From NCBI RefSeq assembly GCF_007625075.1, contig NZ_QMIE01000015.1, forward strand, positions 50,369 to 114,368: DNA of 64,000 nt, written 5' to 3'. The notes under the pieces are model-generated. The model made no database searches. It saw only the letters and a list, made by a program, of their open reading frames with translations, and had not been told where the DNA came from. A program made the translations under genes and the position numbers. The stretch comes from Oceanidesulfovibrio indonesiensis. GTDB taxonomy: Bacteria > Desulfobacterota > Desulfovibrionia > Desulfovibrionales > Desulfovibrionaceae. This document shows positions 56,625 to 64,000 of the stretch, piece after piece (the first letter of the stretch is position 1; the number at the start of each line of letters is the position of its first letter).

Positions 56625-57416
56625 ATGACGATCGCCCGATTTCCTCATATATTTCTGCTCCACGTGGGAATTGCCCTTGCGTGTCTGCTGCTCGCCCTGC
56701 CTGCATGGGCGGAGTGGTACGGCTACGAGGATCCGCTCGGCATGCTGCACCTGAGCCGCACCAAGAAGAACGAAAAGTACAAGCCCCTGAAGAACCTGGA
56801 GCGCGAATCCGACAACGAGGAAGGCGACGTGGCGCGGTACGAGGCTCTCGTAAACGCCCTGCGGGACAATGAGGCCATAGTGGAGCCGGAAGGCCCCCTC
56901 GCCGGATTCACCAACCTGCCTGACGTATCCCGCGCCAGAGGCGTTCCCTCGTCGCTCACTCCGCAGCGCTGGGCCGTGCGACCTTTTCCTCATCCCGGAG
57001 CCCGCGGTGCGTACATGCAGCTCATCGAGGACGCAGCCGCCAGTCACGCGCTCGACCCCCTGCTCGTCTACTGTGTGGCCGAGCTGGAGTCCGGCTTCCA
57101 GTCCGGCGCCGTGTCGCCCAAGGGCGCGCAGGGACTCATGCAGATCATGCCTGCGACGCAGAAGGAACTCGGGCTGTCCAGCCCGTTCGACCCGGCACAG
57201 AACATTGCGGCCGGCACGCGGTATCTGCGTTGGATGCTCGATTCGTTCAAAAGCGTGCCGCTGGCGCTGGCGGCCTACAACGCCGGACCGGAGGCCGTGC
57301 GCAAATATGGAGGCGTACCGCCATATGGCGAGACAAGGCGCTACGTGGCGTTCATCATGTCCCGGTACGGCCGGCTCAAGGGACTGGAGATGGAGAGGGA
57401 AGAAAACGCCGGGTGA
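56625..57416 (+). CDS. Lytic transglycosylase with N-terminal DUF4124-like domain
   Basis: A 263-residue exported enzyme: signal peptide ending LPAWA (residues 6-29), a short DUF4124-like module (EWYGYEDPLGMLHLSRTK), a linker, then an SLT domain with the catalytic Glu in VAELESGFQSGAVSPKGAQGLMQIMP and ALAAYNAGPEAV. It cleaves glycan strands with 1,6-anhydro ends. A short dyad (57406-57427) overlaps the stop and may terminate it. Divergent from the macroglobulin-pbpC operon. The ATG at 56625 has only a weak GGAAA upstream. Confidence 0.9.
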   Translation: MTIARFPHIFLLHVGIALACLLLALPAWAEWYGYEDPLGMLHLSRTKKNEKYKPLKNLERESDNEEGDVARYEALVNALRDNEAIVEPEGPLAGFTNLPDVSRARGVPSSLTPQRWAVRPFPHPGARGAYMQLIEDAAASHALDPLLVYCVAELESGFQSGAVSPKGAQGLMQIMPATQKELGLSSPFDPAQNIAAGTRYLRWMLDSFKSVPLALAAYNAGPEAVRKYGGVPPYGETRRYVAFIMSRYGRLKGLEMEREENAG

Positions 57417-57437
57417 TGGGCCGGCGTACAGAGGCTT

Positions 57438-57785
57438 TTAGAGGAGCGGCTCGCTGTTGTCGTCGAAAAGCAGGTTCCTGGCGACCTCGTGCAGGTCGGC
57501 GCGGTACATGCCTTTGGCGACTTTTTGTTTGAGGGCCTGGACGCGCTCAGCCCGTTCCTGCTCCGCTGCCGCCTTCGAATGCTCCTGTTTACTGGCTTCC
57601 TGGCAGCGGGCAAGCTCCGTAGCGAAATCCATGGGTCCGCCGCCTTTTTCGCGCAGAGCCCTATTTCCGCGATTCTGCTCGGTGCGGTCCAGGTGTTCGA
57701 TTGAGTGCAGAGGTTTTTTGACGTCCATCGGCGTGGATGCGTTCGGGCTTCTGGGACAGTTGCGGTATATTATGTCTATCGGCAT
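57438..57785 (-). CDS. FlgM-like anti-sigma-28 factor
   Basis: The 115-residue protein is hydrophilic with a disordered N-terminus and a C-terminal helix pair RVQALKQKVAKGMYRADLHEVARNLLFDD, which fits the FlgM sigma-28-binding pattern (VxxLKxxIxxGxYxxD..AxxLL). FlgM holds FliA until the hook-basal body is complete. No other flagellar gene is in the window. Start at 57785 (ATG after a GGTGG); an internal ATG is 57 bases later. The call rests on the C-terminal pattern and length. Confidence 0.7.
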   Translation of the reverse strand: MPIDIIYRNCPRSPNASTPMDVKKPLHSIEHLDRTEQNRGNRALREKGGGPMDFATELARCQEASKQEHSKAAAEQERAERVQALKQKVAKGMYRADLHEVARNLLFDDNSEPLL

Positions 57786-57871
57786 CCACCATGGAAATAT
57801 TTAGGGGATATTGGAATTCCGCTGTATTCCCCACTGGTTCTCAACGATTACCCTTCGCAATAAACCACTTT

Positions 57872-58240
57872 TCAGTACAAACGCGCGCCCGGCGCCACGT
57901 CGTGGTCCGGCCCTACGAGACTGACGCTCGTTCCTCCGACATCGGCCTGTGAATCCAACCCGAGCACGAGCACTTCGGAAACGAATCCGGCGATGCGTTT
58001 TGGTGGAAAATTCACCACGGCGAGCACCAGACGGCCGGCCAGTTCTTCAGGCGCATAAAGCTCCGTAATCTGGGCGCTGGAATGCTTTTTCCCCAACGGC
58101 CCGAAATCGATAGTCAATGCATAGGCTGGCTTGCGCGCCTTGGGCAGTGGCTCGGCGTGGAGGATGCGACCGGCGCGGATATCCACGCGCCGGAAGTCAT
58201 CCCACTCGATCTGCGGTTCCATTCCGCCGTCAGTATCCAC
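57872..58240 (-). CDS. csaA: tRNA-binding chaperone CsaA
   Basis: A 122-residue single tRNA-binding OB domain like CsaA/Trbp111: FRRVDIRAGRILHAEPLPKARKPAYALTIDFG and HSSAQITELYAPEELAGRLVLAVVNFPPKRIAGFVSEVLVLG are close to the family. CsaA binds unfolded preproteins and tRNA. GTG 58240 is chosen: GGAG stands 8 bases upstream and overlaps the nitroreductase stop. An ATG 18 bases in (58222) is the alternative. Probably co-translated with the nitroreductase. Confidence 0.9.
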   Translation of the reverse strand: MDTDGGMEPQIEWDDFRRVDIRAGRILHAEPLPKARKPAYALTIDFGPLGKKHSSAQITELYAPEELAGRLVLAVVNFPPKRIAGFVSEVLVLGLDSQADVGGTSVSLVGPDHDVAPGARLY

Positions 58241-58244
58241 GCGC

Positions 58245-58757
58245 TTAGCTCCAGCGCTCGCGCTTGACCTTGGCTGGGTCGTACCTGTCGCTCACTTCCT
58301 TGCTCTCTTTGGGAAAGCCCAACGGAACGAGCGCCAGCGGCACGATGTGCTCAGGCAGGGAGAACAGGCGCCGGAAACCCTCTACCCGGCTCTCGTCCGG
58401 ATAGATGCCGGTCCACACTGCGCCCAGGCCCATGGCGTGAGCCGCCAGCAGCAGATTCTCGACGGCGGCGCTGCAATCCTGCACCCAGAATCCCGGGTAC
58501 TTTTCGGCCGAAACATCTCCGCACACCAGTACGGCCAGCGGCGCCTGAGGCGTCATCTTGGCGTAGGGATGGACCGCGGGCACGGCGTCCAGCAACTCGC
58601 GGTCCCGGATGACAACGAAGGCCCAGGCCTGTGAATTGCCCGCAGAGGGGGCGGCCATGGCTGCGCGCAGGAGTGTTTCCACCTGCTCGTCGGTCACAGG
58701 GTCGTCGGTATAGGCGCGGATGCTGCGCCGGGTCAGTATGGCTTCCATGGCGTCCAT
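58245..58757 (-). CDS. Nitroreductase family FMN enzyme
   Basis: A 170-residue FMN-dependent oxidoreductase: AILTRRSIRAYTDDPVTDEQ at the N-terminus, MAAPSAGNSQAWAFVV, SAAVENLLLAAHAMGLGAVWTGIYPDES and VPLALVPLGFPKE. It may reduce nitro, quinone or flavin compounds with NAD(P)H. ATG 58757 has GGAGG 5 bases upstream. First gene of a two-gene unit with csaA. Confidence 0.9.
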   Translation of the reverse strand: MDAMEAILTRRSIRAYTDDPVTDEQVETLLRAAMAAPSAGNSQAWAFVVIRDRELLDAVPAVHPYAKMTPQAPLAVLVCGDVSAEKYPGFWVQDCSAAVENLLLAAHAMGLGAVWTGIYPDESRVEGFRRLFSLPEHIVPLALVPLGFPKESKEVSDRYDPAKVKRERWS

Positions 58758-58936
58758 GTCGTCCTCCAATATTTTTGTGAAAAGTCGCGCAAAGCTATTG
58801 CATTCAGTTACGGCAATCTACATTACCAGCCGTTTCTGCATGGTCAAGAAAAATGCGAATGCTGAAGACATTGACAGCGCTTCGTCTCTGACGGACAACC
58901 ATCCACCAGCATGCCCATATTCCGGAGAACGACACT

Positions 58937-59812
58937 ATGACCACGCTGCTCATCATCCTTGGCCTCGCTTGCATCGCCGCATTCTGGGTCACTTCCACCA
59001 CATTGCTCTTCTTCCTCTACGAATCTCGCAACACCGGCCACATGAAGCGCCTTGCCGAACTCGGCCACACATCATCCGACGTGATCCGGCGCATCCTGGG
59101 GTTCGGATTCCCGAGCGAACTCGGCATTTACCTGCAATTTCTCACCACTCCCGTCACGGCATGGTCCTGGTCGCCCTCGCGCAACAGGCAAACCGATGAC
59201 GAAGACCAGCAGACGCCCGTGCTGCTGGTCCACGGCCTGTACGGCAACGCCTCCAACTGGCTGCTGTTCCGTCACAGGCTCAGGCGTCTGGGGCTGCGCC
59301 ACGTGTACGCCTACTCCTACAGCTCCTTCGGACCAGATTATTTCACGCTCATGGAGAAGCTGGACCGCATGGTGGACGCGACACGAGAAAAGCACGACGG
59401 CCGTCCCGTATTTCTGGTGGGGCACAGCCTGGGGGGACTGCTCATCCGCGGCTATGCCTCCAGCGGCATGGCGGTGGAGAACGGAGAGTGCAAAGTGGCC
59501 GGCGCCGTGACCATCGGCGCACCGCTTGGCGGCAGCAAACTCGCCGCCCTGGCTGTCGGCAAGCTGGGACGATCCATTATCCACCGCAGCGAGCTCATCC
59601 AGGAGTTGGAAAAGCGCGATGCGAAACCGCCCTTTCCGTGTCTGGCGCTGTACACACCGATCGATAACTTTGTGCTGCCGTATGATTCCATGGTGCCGGC
59701 CATGCCAGGCTGGCGCAGCGAGCACACCCCGGCCGTAACGCACATCTGCCTCATCTTCAGCAGGCCGGTGGTGCGGCGCGTGATCGGTTTCTTCAAGGAG
59801 TGCACGAAGTGA
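58937..59812 (+). CDS. Membrane-anchored alpha/beta hydrolase (lipase-like)
   Basis: A 291-residue protein with an N-terminal membrane helix (about 3-28) and an alpha/beta-hydrolase domain: oxyanion HG in VLLVHGLYGNASNW, nucleophile Ser in VGHSLGGLLIRGYA, and the later catalytic Asp/His region PIDNFVLPYDS ... THICLIF. The pattern is that of bacterial triacylglycerol lipases/esterases. GGAG lies 16 bases before the ATG; spacing is long. It converges with the glycosyltransferase after 3 bases. Confidence 0.85.
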   Translation: MTTLLIILGLACIAAFWVTSTTLLFFLYESRNTGHMKRLAELGHTSSDVIRRILGFGFPSELGIYLQFLTTPVTAWSWSPSRNRQTDDEDQQTPVLLVHGLYGNASNWLLFRHRLRRLGLRHVYAYSYSSFGPDYFTLMEKLDRMVDATREKHDGRPVFLVGHSLGGLLIRGYASSGMAVENGECKVAGAVTIGAPLGGSKLAALAVGKLGRSIIHRSELIQELEKRDAKPPFPCLALYTPIDNFVLPYDSMVPAMPGWRSEHTPAVTHICLIFSRPVVRRVIGFFKECTK

Positions 59813-59815
59813 AGT

Positions 59816-61528
59816 TCAATCCGAGGAGCGGTGCACGACCTCCAGCAAGTCGTGTTTGAGCGCCCAGAGCACGAGACGCTCGGCTTCCTCCGGCGCAAGG
59901 GACTGCGCCGCCGCGAGCCGCTCCATGAGCTCATCCGCACTGCGCGGCTTACGCGCAAGCACGAGCAATGGCTTGAGAGCGTCTTCCGGCAGCCAGCCCT
60001 CCATGTCCGCGTAGACCTGCGGGAACTCCTGTCCGCGGTAGACGTTCTCCCCGTTGCGGCTCGTCTGCAAGACCATTCCCGAAAGCCGTCCGGAGGGGTG
60101 CCACCCGAAAATACGCGCATATGGCAGCTCGAATGGCGGCGCGGCCTTCCGCACCCAATCCTCGTCCACATCGCGGGTCCACAGCTCGTCCCATAGCGCC
60201 AGGTGCAGTTCCACCACACGAGCCCACGTGAAAAAACGCTCCACGCGGACTCGTGCCCGTGCGCCCATGGAGCGCCGGAGCGCCTGGGAATCGGCCAGAG
60301 TCTGGATGGCGCGCGCCAGCGCCGTCACATCCACGGCTGTGGTCTGCGCGAGTCTCAAATGGTGGACATCGCCCGGCAGCAGGGAGCCTAGTGCGTCGTC
60401 CAGTGGGCTTGAGTCCGGTTCGCGGCCCACGGTCGGCACGAGAATTCCGGTCGCGTTTTCCCCGTCCGTCAAAACAAGGTCCCGGTAGCCGTTCCAGTCC
60501 GAGGCGATGACGGGCAACCCGGACGCACCGGCCTCCAGGATGGTCAGCCCAAAGGTCTCCTGCATGTTGTCCGAGGGCGAAATAAATACGTCCGCGGCTG
60601 CCAGCAGCTTTCGTTTCAGGGCTTCGTCCGGCCCGGGCACCCTGCGCACGGGGAGACCGATGTTCCTCGCCAGGGCCTGGAGGACATCGAGGTATGGCTC
60701 CTTTTCCGCCATGGATCCGGCTATGACGAGACACAGCGTCTTCGGATCGCGGCCGGCAGCCACAAGCCTCTGCACCGCGCGGACTACGGGCAGCAGATCC
60801 ATCTTGAGCGCAGGCGAGACCCGGCCAAACGCCAGGAGCATGACTGAATCTTTCGGTATGCCCTGGCCACCCTGCGCCTTGGGCGCCGCAAGCTCTTCAC
60901 GCAGCCGGCGTTTTTCCTCCTCATCCGGAAGACGGAAATCCCTTGCCTCGACCCCAAGCGGCACGATCTCCAGCGCCGGTTGCCTGTACAGGGAATCGCC
61001 CAGGCCGTACGCTTCCCGCAGCCAGACGTAGTACCGCTCCATCGCATTTTTGGCGGCGCGGGTGGTGCACACCGTGCAGTCACGTGGCGTTACTCCAGCC
61101 CACAAGTGGGCAAGCACGTGGCGTTTGAACTCCTGAAAGCTCAAAGAATGCGTCGTAGCAGTGATGGGGAAAAGCTCAGGGGCATGGAGATTTCGCAATC
61201 GCGCCAGGGGGCCTGGTCGGTTATGGCAGTCCGAAAGGTGGAAGGCGTGGAACGCCACCTCGGACAAAGCCCGCGGCAGTGCATCCCACGTCTCCACCAC
61301 AAATGCGCCTCGGGCGTGCAACGCGGGGTGCCTGCGCTCCAACTCCTTGCGCTGCATGGCGACCAGCCGGCGGTTCTCCAGGAAAAAATAGTAGCGGGGA
61401 AACGGATCCTCCCTGAGCATGGCATCCAGAAACCCTGCGTTGGCAACGGGTCTGCCCATGACCACCTTGCCCGCCACGCTTTCATAGAACGGGTCGAGAG
61501 TCCCCCAGGCTGCACGTTTCTTGTCCAT
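59816..61528 (-). CDS. Glycosyltransferase family 4-like protein with unusual C-terminal extension
   Basis: A 570-residue GT-B enzyme. The donor site is in the second half: VMLLAFGRVSPALKMDLL, VFISPSDNMQETFGLTILEAGASGLPVIASDWNGY, with the E-x7-E-type acid loop. The first 200 residues form the acceptor lobe. The last about 130 residues (after WTRDVDEDW) are an added helical, winged-helix-like domain not typical of the family. The start is uncertain: ATG 61528 has no ribosome site, and GTG 61585 has GGAG only 3 bases upstream but is preceded by rare codons. Acceptor and donor sugar unknown. Confidence 0.82.
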   Translation of the reverse strand: MDKKRAAWGTLDPFYESVAGKVVMGRPVANAGFLDAMLREDPFPRYYFFLENRRLVAMQRKELERRHPALHARGAFVVETWDALPRALSEVAFHAFHLSDCHNRPGPLARLRNLHAPELFPITATTHSLSFQEFKRHVLAHLWAGVTPRDCTVCTTRAAKNAMERYYVWLREAYGLGDSLYRQPALEIVPLGVEARDFRLPDEEEKRRLREELAAPKAQGGQGIPKDSVMLLAFGRVSPALKMDLLPVVRAVQRLVAAGRDPKTLCLVIAGSMAEKEPYLDVLQALARNIGLPVRRVPGPDEALKRKLLAAADVFISPSDNMQETFGLTILEAGASGLPVIASDWNGYRDLVLTDGENATGILVPTVGREPDSSPLDDALGSLLPGDVHHLRLAQTTAVDVTALARAIQTLADSQALRRSMGARARVRVERFFTWARVVELHLALWDELWTRDVDEDWVRKAAPPFELPYARIFGWHPSGRLSGMVLQTSRNGENVYRGQEFPQVYADMEGWLPEDALKPLLVLARKPRSADELMERLAAAQSLAPEEAERLVLWALKHDLLEVVHRSSD

Positions 61529-61719
61529 CACGGCAGCAAAGCCATATCCGACGCGGCCTGTCAATCGATCGACTCTTTTTCCCACCTGCTCCGTATGGTC
61601 CGTCGCAACATGCCGCGTCTCTTCGAAAATTCAAGAGCGGCGCAGGATTTGCTTGAAAACCGGTCAGATGAAGCAACACTGCAATTCTTTCTGATTTGTT
61701 TCGACAAGGAGTCGACGAC

Positions 61720-63186
61720 GTGAGCGCAATGGCACGCAATGAACTGATCATATGGGGGATCGGGCTTACCGAGCTCGAAGCTCAGGCGATACGCCGCGCA
61801 GCCGATGGACGGGCCAGACTCGTCACCTGGAATAGCGAAACATTGCCGGATTCCGAGGCTCTGGACTGCGATGAACCATTTCTCGTTCTGGCCACCTGGG
61901 GCGCGTGGGGGCGCGCATCCAGAGCGGTGCCCGTGCTGGAAGGCGTGACCCGGGCCGTGATTCTCAGTGAGACCGCGACCGCTGAAGACGTGCAGAGCGC
62001 CACGGCCTCGGGTGCGGACGCCGTTCTCAGGCTGCCTATCGAGCAGGAGCGCGTCAGAGCTGTCGTGGAACGGGCCATATCCGTGCGCCGGCTCTATGAG
62101 GATATTTTCCGGATGACGCAGGAAATCGTTCTGGAACGCGAGTTGCTCTCGCGCAAGAACGAGCAGCTGAAGTTCATCAACCGCTTCCTGGCGCGCGCCG
62201 CCGAGAGCATGGATACGGTGGAGCTTCTCGGCATAGCCCAGGACGAACTGTCCAAACTGCTGGACATCACCGCCCTGCACGCCTGCATCTGGGGGCCCTC
62301 CTCCGAAGAAGTATTCGAAGCCGAACTCTATCTCGCGGAAAATCTTTCTGCCAGCGCGCAACAAGGCTGGAGTTCTCTGCTTCTGGACAGCGCCGCCTCC
62401 CTGAACGGCATATGCCTGAAGGACTACCGCATCGTATCATTGCCCACCACCGGCCGGACCATCAATCCTCCGTCCAAGGGCAAGACCATCATCCTGCCTC
62501 TCAAGGCTGCCGGTGAAATCTTCGGCTGCATCGGCATTGCCGGACCAAAGAACTATTCGTTGGGCCGCGACCAGGTGGAGCTGATGAACTCCGCCGTCAG
62601 CCACCTCGGCCTGGCTCTGCGCAACGCCGTCCTGTTCAGCGAGGCGCGCAACGAGGCCGACTATGACGGCCTGACCATGATCCACAACCGCCGCTCCTTC
62701 GAGCGCCGGCTCAAGGAAGAACTCATGCGGCATCAGCGCTACGGACACACCATGAGCCTGCTGCTGCTGGACATCGATCATTTCAAAGCCATCAACGACA
62801 CCTACGGCCACCTTGCCGGAGACGCCGTGCTCGCGGCCGTGGCCCGGACCATCCGCAGCGCCGTGCGCACCTGCGACTACCCCGCGCGTTACGGCGGCGA
62901 GGAGTTCGTGATAATCCTGCCGCAGACGAGCGCAATGCAGGCCAACATTCTGGGCGAACGGCTGCGCCGTGAGATCGCCAACCTGGGCTTTACGGAAGAG
63001 GGCGCCTCCTTCCACGTAACAGCGTCCATCGGCATCGCAGACATCAACCCTGAATCGCACATCACCTCGCCGCAACTGGTTCGCCGTGCGGATCGCGCAC
63101 TGTACGCCGCGAAAAACCGCGGCCGCAACCGGGTGATGGTGGCTGCGGCGGACGAGCAATGCCCATCGGCCGCGGCCATGCACTGA
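61720..63186 (+). CDS. GGDEF diguanylate cyclase with pseudo-receiver and GAF domain
   Basis: A 488-residue protein starting with GTG 61720 behind AAGGAG. Domains: a receiver-like N-terminus (about 5-120) lacking the phospho-acceptor Asp (LVLATWGAWG) and the switch Lys (LRLP), hence a pseudo-receiver; a helical linker; a GAF-like region (about 170-310); and a GGDEF domain with the active site YGGEEF and an inhibitory RxxD site, RTCD, 5 residues before it. It makes cyclic di-GMP with product inhibition. The gene is divergent from the glycosyltransferase, a plausible c-di-GMP-linked surface polysaccharide neighbour. Confidence 0.9.
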   Translation: MSAMARNELIIWGIGLTELEAQAIRRAADGRARLVTWNSETLPDSEALDCDEPFLVLATWGAWGRASRAVPVLEGVTRAVILSETATAEDVQSATASGADAVLRLPIEQERVRAVVERAISVRRLYEDIFRMTQEIVLERELLSRKNEQLKFINRFLARAAESMDTVELLGIAQDELSKLLDITALHACIWGPSSEEVFEAELYLAENLSASAQQGWSSLLLDSAASLNGICLKDYRIVSLPTTGRTINPPSKGKTIILPLKAAGEIFGCIGIAGPKNYSLGRDQVELMNSAVSHLGLALRNAVLFSEARNEADYDGLTMIHNRRSFERRLKEELMRHQRYGHTMSLLLLDIDHFKAINDTYGHLAGDAVLAAVARTIRSAVRTCDYPARYGGEEFVIILPQTSAMQANILGERLRREIANLGFTEEGASFHVTASIGIADINPESHITSPQLVRRADRALYAAKNRGRNRVMVAAADEQCPSAAAMH

Positions 63187-63248
63187 GAACTTTGCGTGAC
63201 GCGTGGCGGCCCATAGCCGCTCTCACCATACATTGTGCCGGAATCCAA

Positions 63249-63275
63249 AAACCGCCTCTTCAAGGGGCGGTTTGT
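63249..63275 (+). terminator. Rho-independent terminator of the diguanylate cyclase gene
   Basis: AAACCGCCTC (63249-63258) pairs with GGGGCGGTTT (63264-63273, one G-T), loop 5, then TTTGTTT. Confidence 0.85.
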
Positions 63276-63375
63276 TTATGCCGAGGAAGAACATGGCGCC
63301 AGCGCGTTCTGAGTTGTCCCGATTTCACTGGGCCGGCGCTACTGCCATAATCGCGCACCATGTGTGAACGCGTGC

Positions 63376-63738
63376 CTATGTATCTTTCAGCTCGGGATGC
63401 CGCTCGTAGAATCCTTCGATGGGTTCGAGCACGCCTCCGCAGCGAGGGCAGGTCAGACGCTCGACGCCGTCCGGCAAATGAGGCGTCTGACATTGAAGAC
63501 AGATCATTTTTTTTGTAGCGGACACGTGTTTTTTAGGGAGTCGAATATACAATAGGATTGAAATCAGCCCAACAAAAAAACAAAGAATTGCAACTAAATA
63601 TTTTACCCCAGACAGATCTATTATCATCCCAAATTTTTTACTGAAATATACCGGCTCGTATAACACAGCAAGGCCATACGTAATGCAAACAATACCTGTT
63701 AAAAGTAAAACAATATTATTTTTTCCGTTTTTGGACAC
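63376..63738 (-). CDS. Small membrane protein with C-terminal zinc-ribbon
   Basis: A 120-residue protein with two membrane helices (about 9-30 and 45-66) and a C-terminal zinc ribbon (ICLQCQTPHLPDGVERLTCPRCGG; two CxxC pairs). The N-terminal half is AT-rich, unlike its neighbours, while the ribbon part is normal GC; the gene may be acquired or recently evolved. AAGTGTCC-type DNA before the ATG has no good ribosome site. Function unknown. Confidence 0.65.
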   Translation of the reverse strand: MSKNGKNNIVLLLTGIVCITYGLAVLYEPVYFSKKFGMIIDLSGVKYLVAILCFFVGLISILLYIRLPKKHVSATKKMICLQCQTPHLPDGVERLTCPRCGGVLEPIEGFYERHPELKDT

Positions 63739-63776
63739 TTCCGTCTACCCCGATTGCAATTGAATAAACTACCACA

Positions 63777-64000
63777 TCATCTCTCGGTATCGTTGTTTTG
63801 TAAAAGTTGTATTAATCTGGAAATAAACGCAGAGTAGTACCCATAGCCTTCCGGCATTCCCGGCAAAAAACCGCCTGCCAACTCCGCACCATCTCTGAAC
63901 CTGTGCGCATTCTCCATCACAAACCTCGCGGCTGCCGGCGGCAGGTGGGGCAGCGATCTCCAGATGAGCGCCAGGGCCGTTTCCATCGCAACCACGCCGC
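63777..64000 (-). CDS. C-terminal part of a gene cut by the window end (unknown)
   Basis: The frame is open to base 64000 and encodes a hydrophobic/helical tail, LALIWRSLPHLPPAAARFVMENAHRFRDG, with no domain I recognise. The complete protein is not visible. The stop lies 38 bases from the zinc-ribbon gene start and both are on the same strand. Confidence 0.5.
   Translation of the reverse strand, partial: GVVAMETALALIWRSLPHLPPAAARFVMENAHRFRDGAELAGGFLPGMPEGYGYYSAFISRLIQLLQNNDTER

Noticed and set aside
57406..57427. Hairpin ACGCCGG/CCGGCGT across the lytic transglycosylase stop
   Set aside because: Only 7 bp, overlaps the stop codon and lacks a T run; may be chance.

Overview
This window looks like chromosomal DNA from a high-GC member of the Desulfovibrionales (Desulfobacterota), probably a marine or salt-tolerant one. 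The taxon is inferred from gene content, not from a marker gene. The pointers are: an LL-diaminopimelate aminotransferase with a diaminopimelate decarboxylase (the DapL lysine route), YedF, a chemotaxis receptor ending in a Cys/Trp-rich two-CW-like tail, a DHH-CBS-nucleotidyltransferase fusion, and a glycine-to-betaine methyltransferase pair that fits a saline habitat. Nearly all of it is ordinary, densely packed core genome. I found no insertion sequence, prophage, CRISPR array, toxin-antitoxin pair or recognisable defence island.

Layout. 1-2.1 kb: two-component pair (HisKA_2-type kinase, single-domain response regulator) and a partial EamA transporter. 2.4-6.6 kb: UDP-glucuronate decarboxylase, an ATP-grasp ligase, and DUF3617 and DUF3592 envelope proteins. 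6.8-10.4 kb: methyl-accepting chemotaxis protein, tRNA-Met, uppP and a 64-residue orphan. 10.6-12.2 kb: two-gene glycine betaine operon, followed by an AT-rich gap. 12.8-18.7 kb: engB, divergent from an aroQ-efp-ftsK-lolA-lolA2 operon. 18.7-22.5 kb: VOC protein, pseudouridine synthase, yedF, an 870-bp gene-poor stretch and a small membrane protein. 22.2-25.4 kb: YHS protein, folK and dapL, with xerD facing away. 25.5-35.9 kb: DHH-CBS-nucleotidyltransferase, yitT, SLOG, HIT, lapA, mutS, lysA and a flavodoxin-like reductase. 36-40 kb: PEGA-repeat protein, then rimI-tpiA-secG-tRNA-Leu. 40-43 kb: Nudix, inositol monophosphatase and a GAF-mreB operon. 43.5-48.4 kb: large unknown protein, gcvT, rsmE, rarA. 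48.4-57.4 kb: pbpC and a giant alpha-2-macroglobulin, with a lytic transglycosylase facing away. 57.4-64 kb: FlgM-like protein, nitroreductase and CsaA, lipase-like hydrolase, glycosyltransferase, diguanylate cyclase and two terminal genes.

How the genes fit together. Cell envelope and division dominate: lipid-carrier recycling (uppP), septal DNA pumping (ftsK), lipoprotein transport (two LolA-like proteins), shape (mreB), a peptidoglycan synthase paired with its macroglobulin, lytic transglycosylase, SecG, LapA, UDP-xylose formation and a glycosyltransferase. A second theme is translation and RNA (EF-P, EngB, RsmE, pseudouridine synthase, RimI, the tRNA nucleotidyltransferase fusion, two tRNAs). 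Lysine/mDAP supply, folate and osmoprotection make up the rest.

No clear new multi-gene system stands out. The best leads are the GAF protein translationally coupled to a solitary mreB, a 581-residue unknown protein coupled to gcvT, the tandem LolA-like proteins, the secreted triple-PEGA protein, the chemoreceptor with almost no periplasmic sensor but a cysteine-rich tail, and a diguanylate cyclase with a dead receiver.
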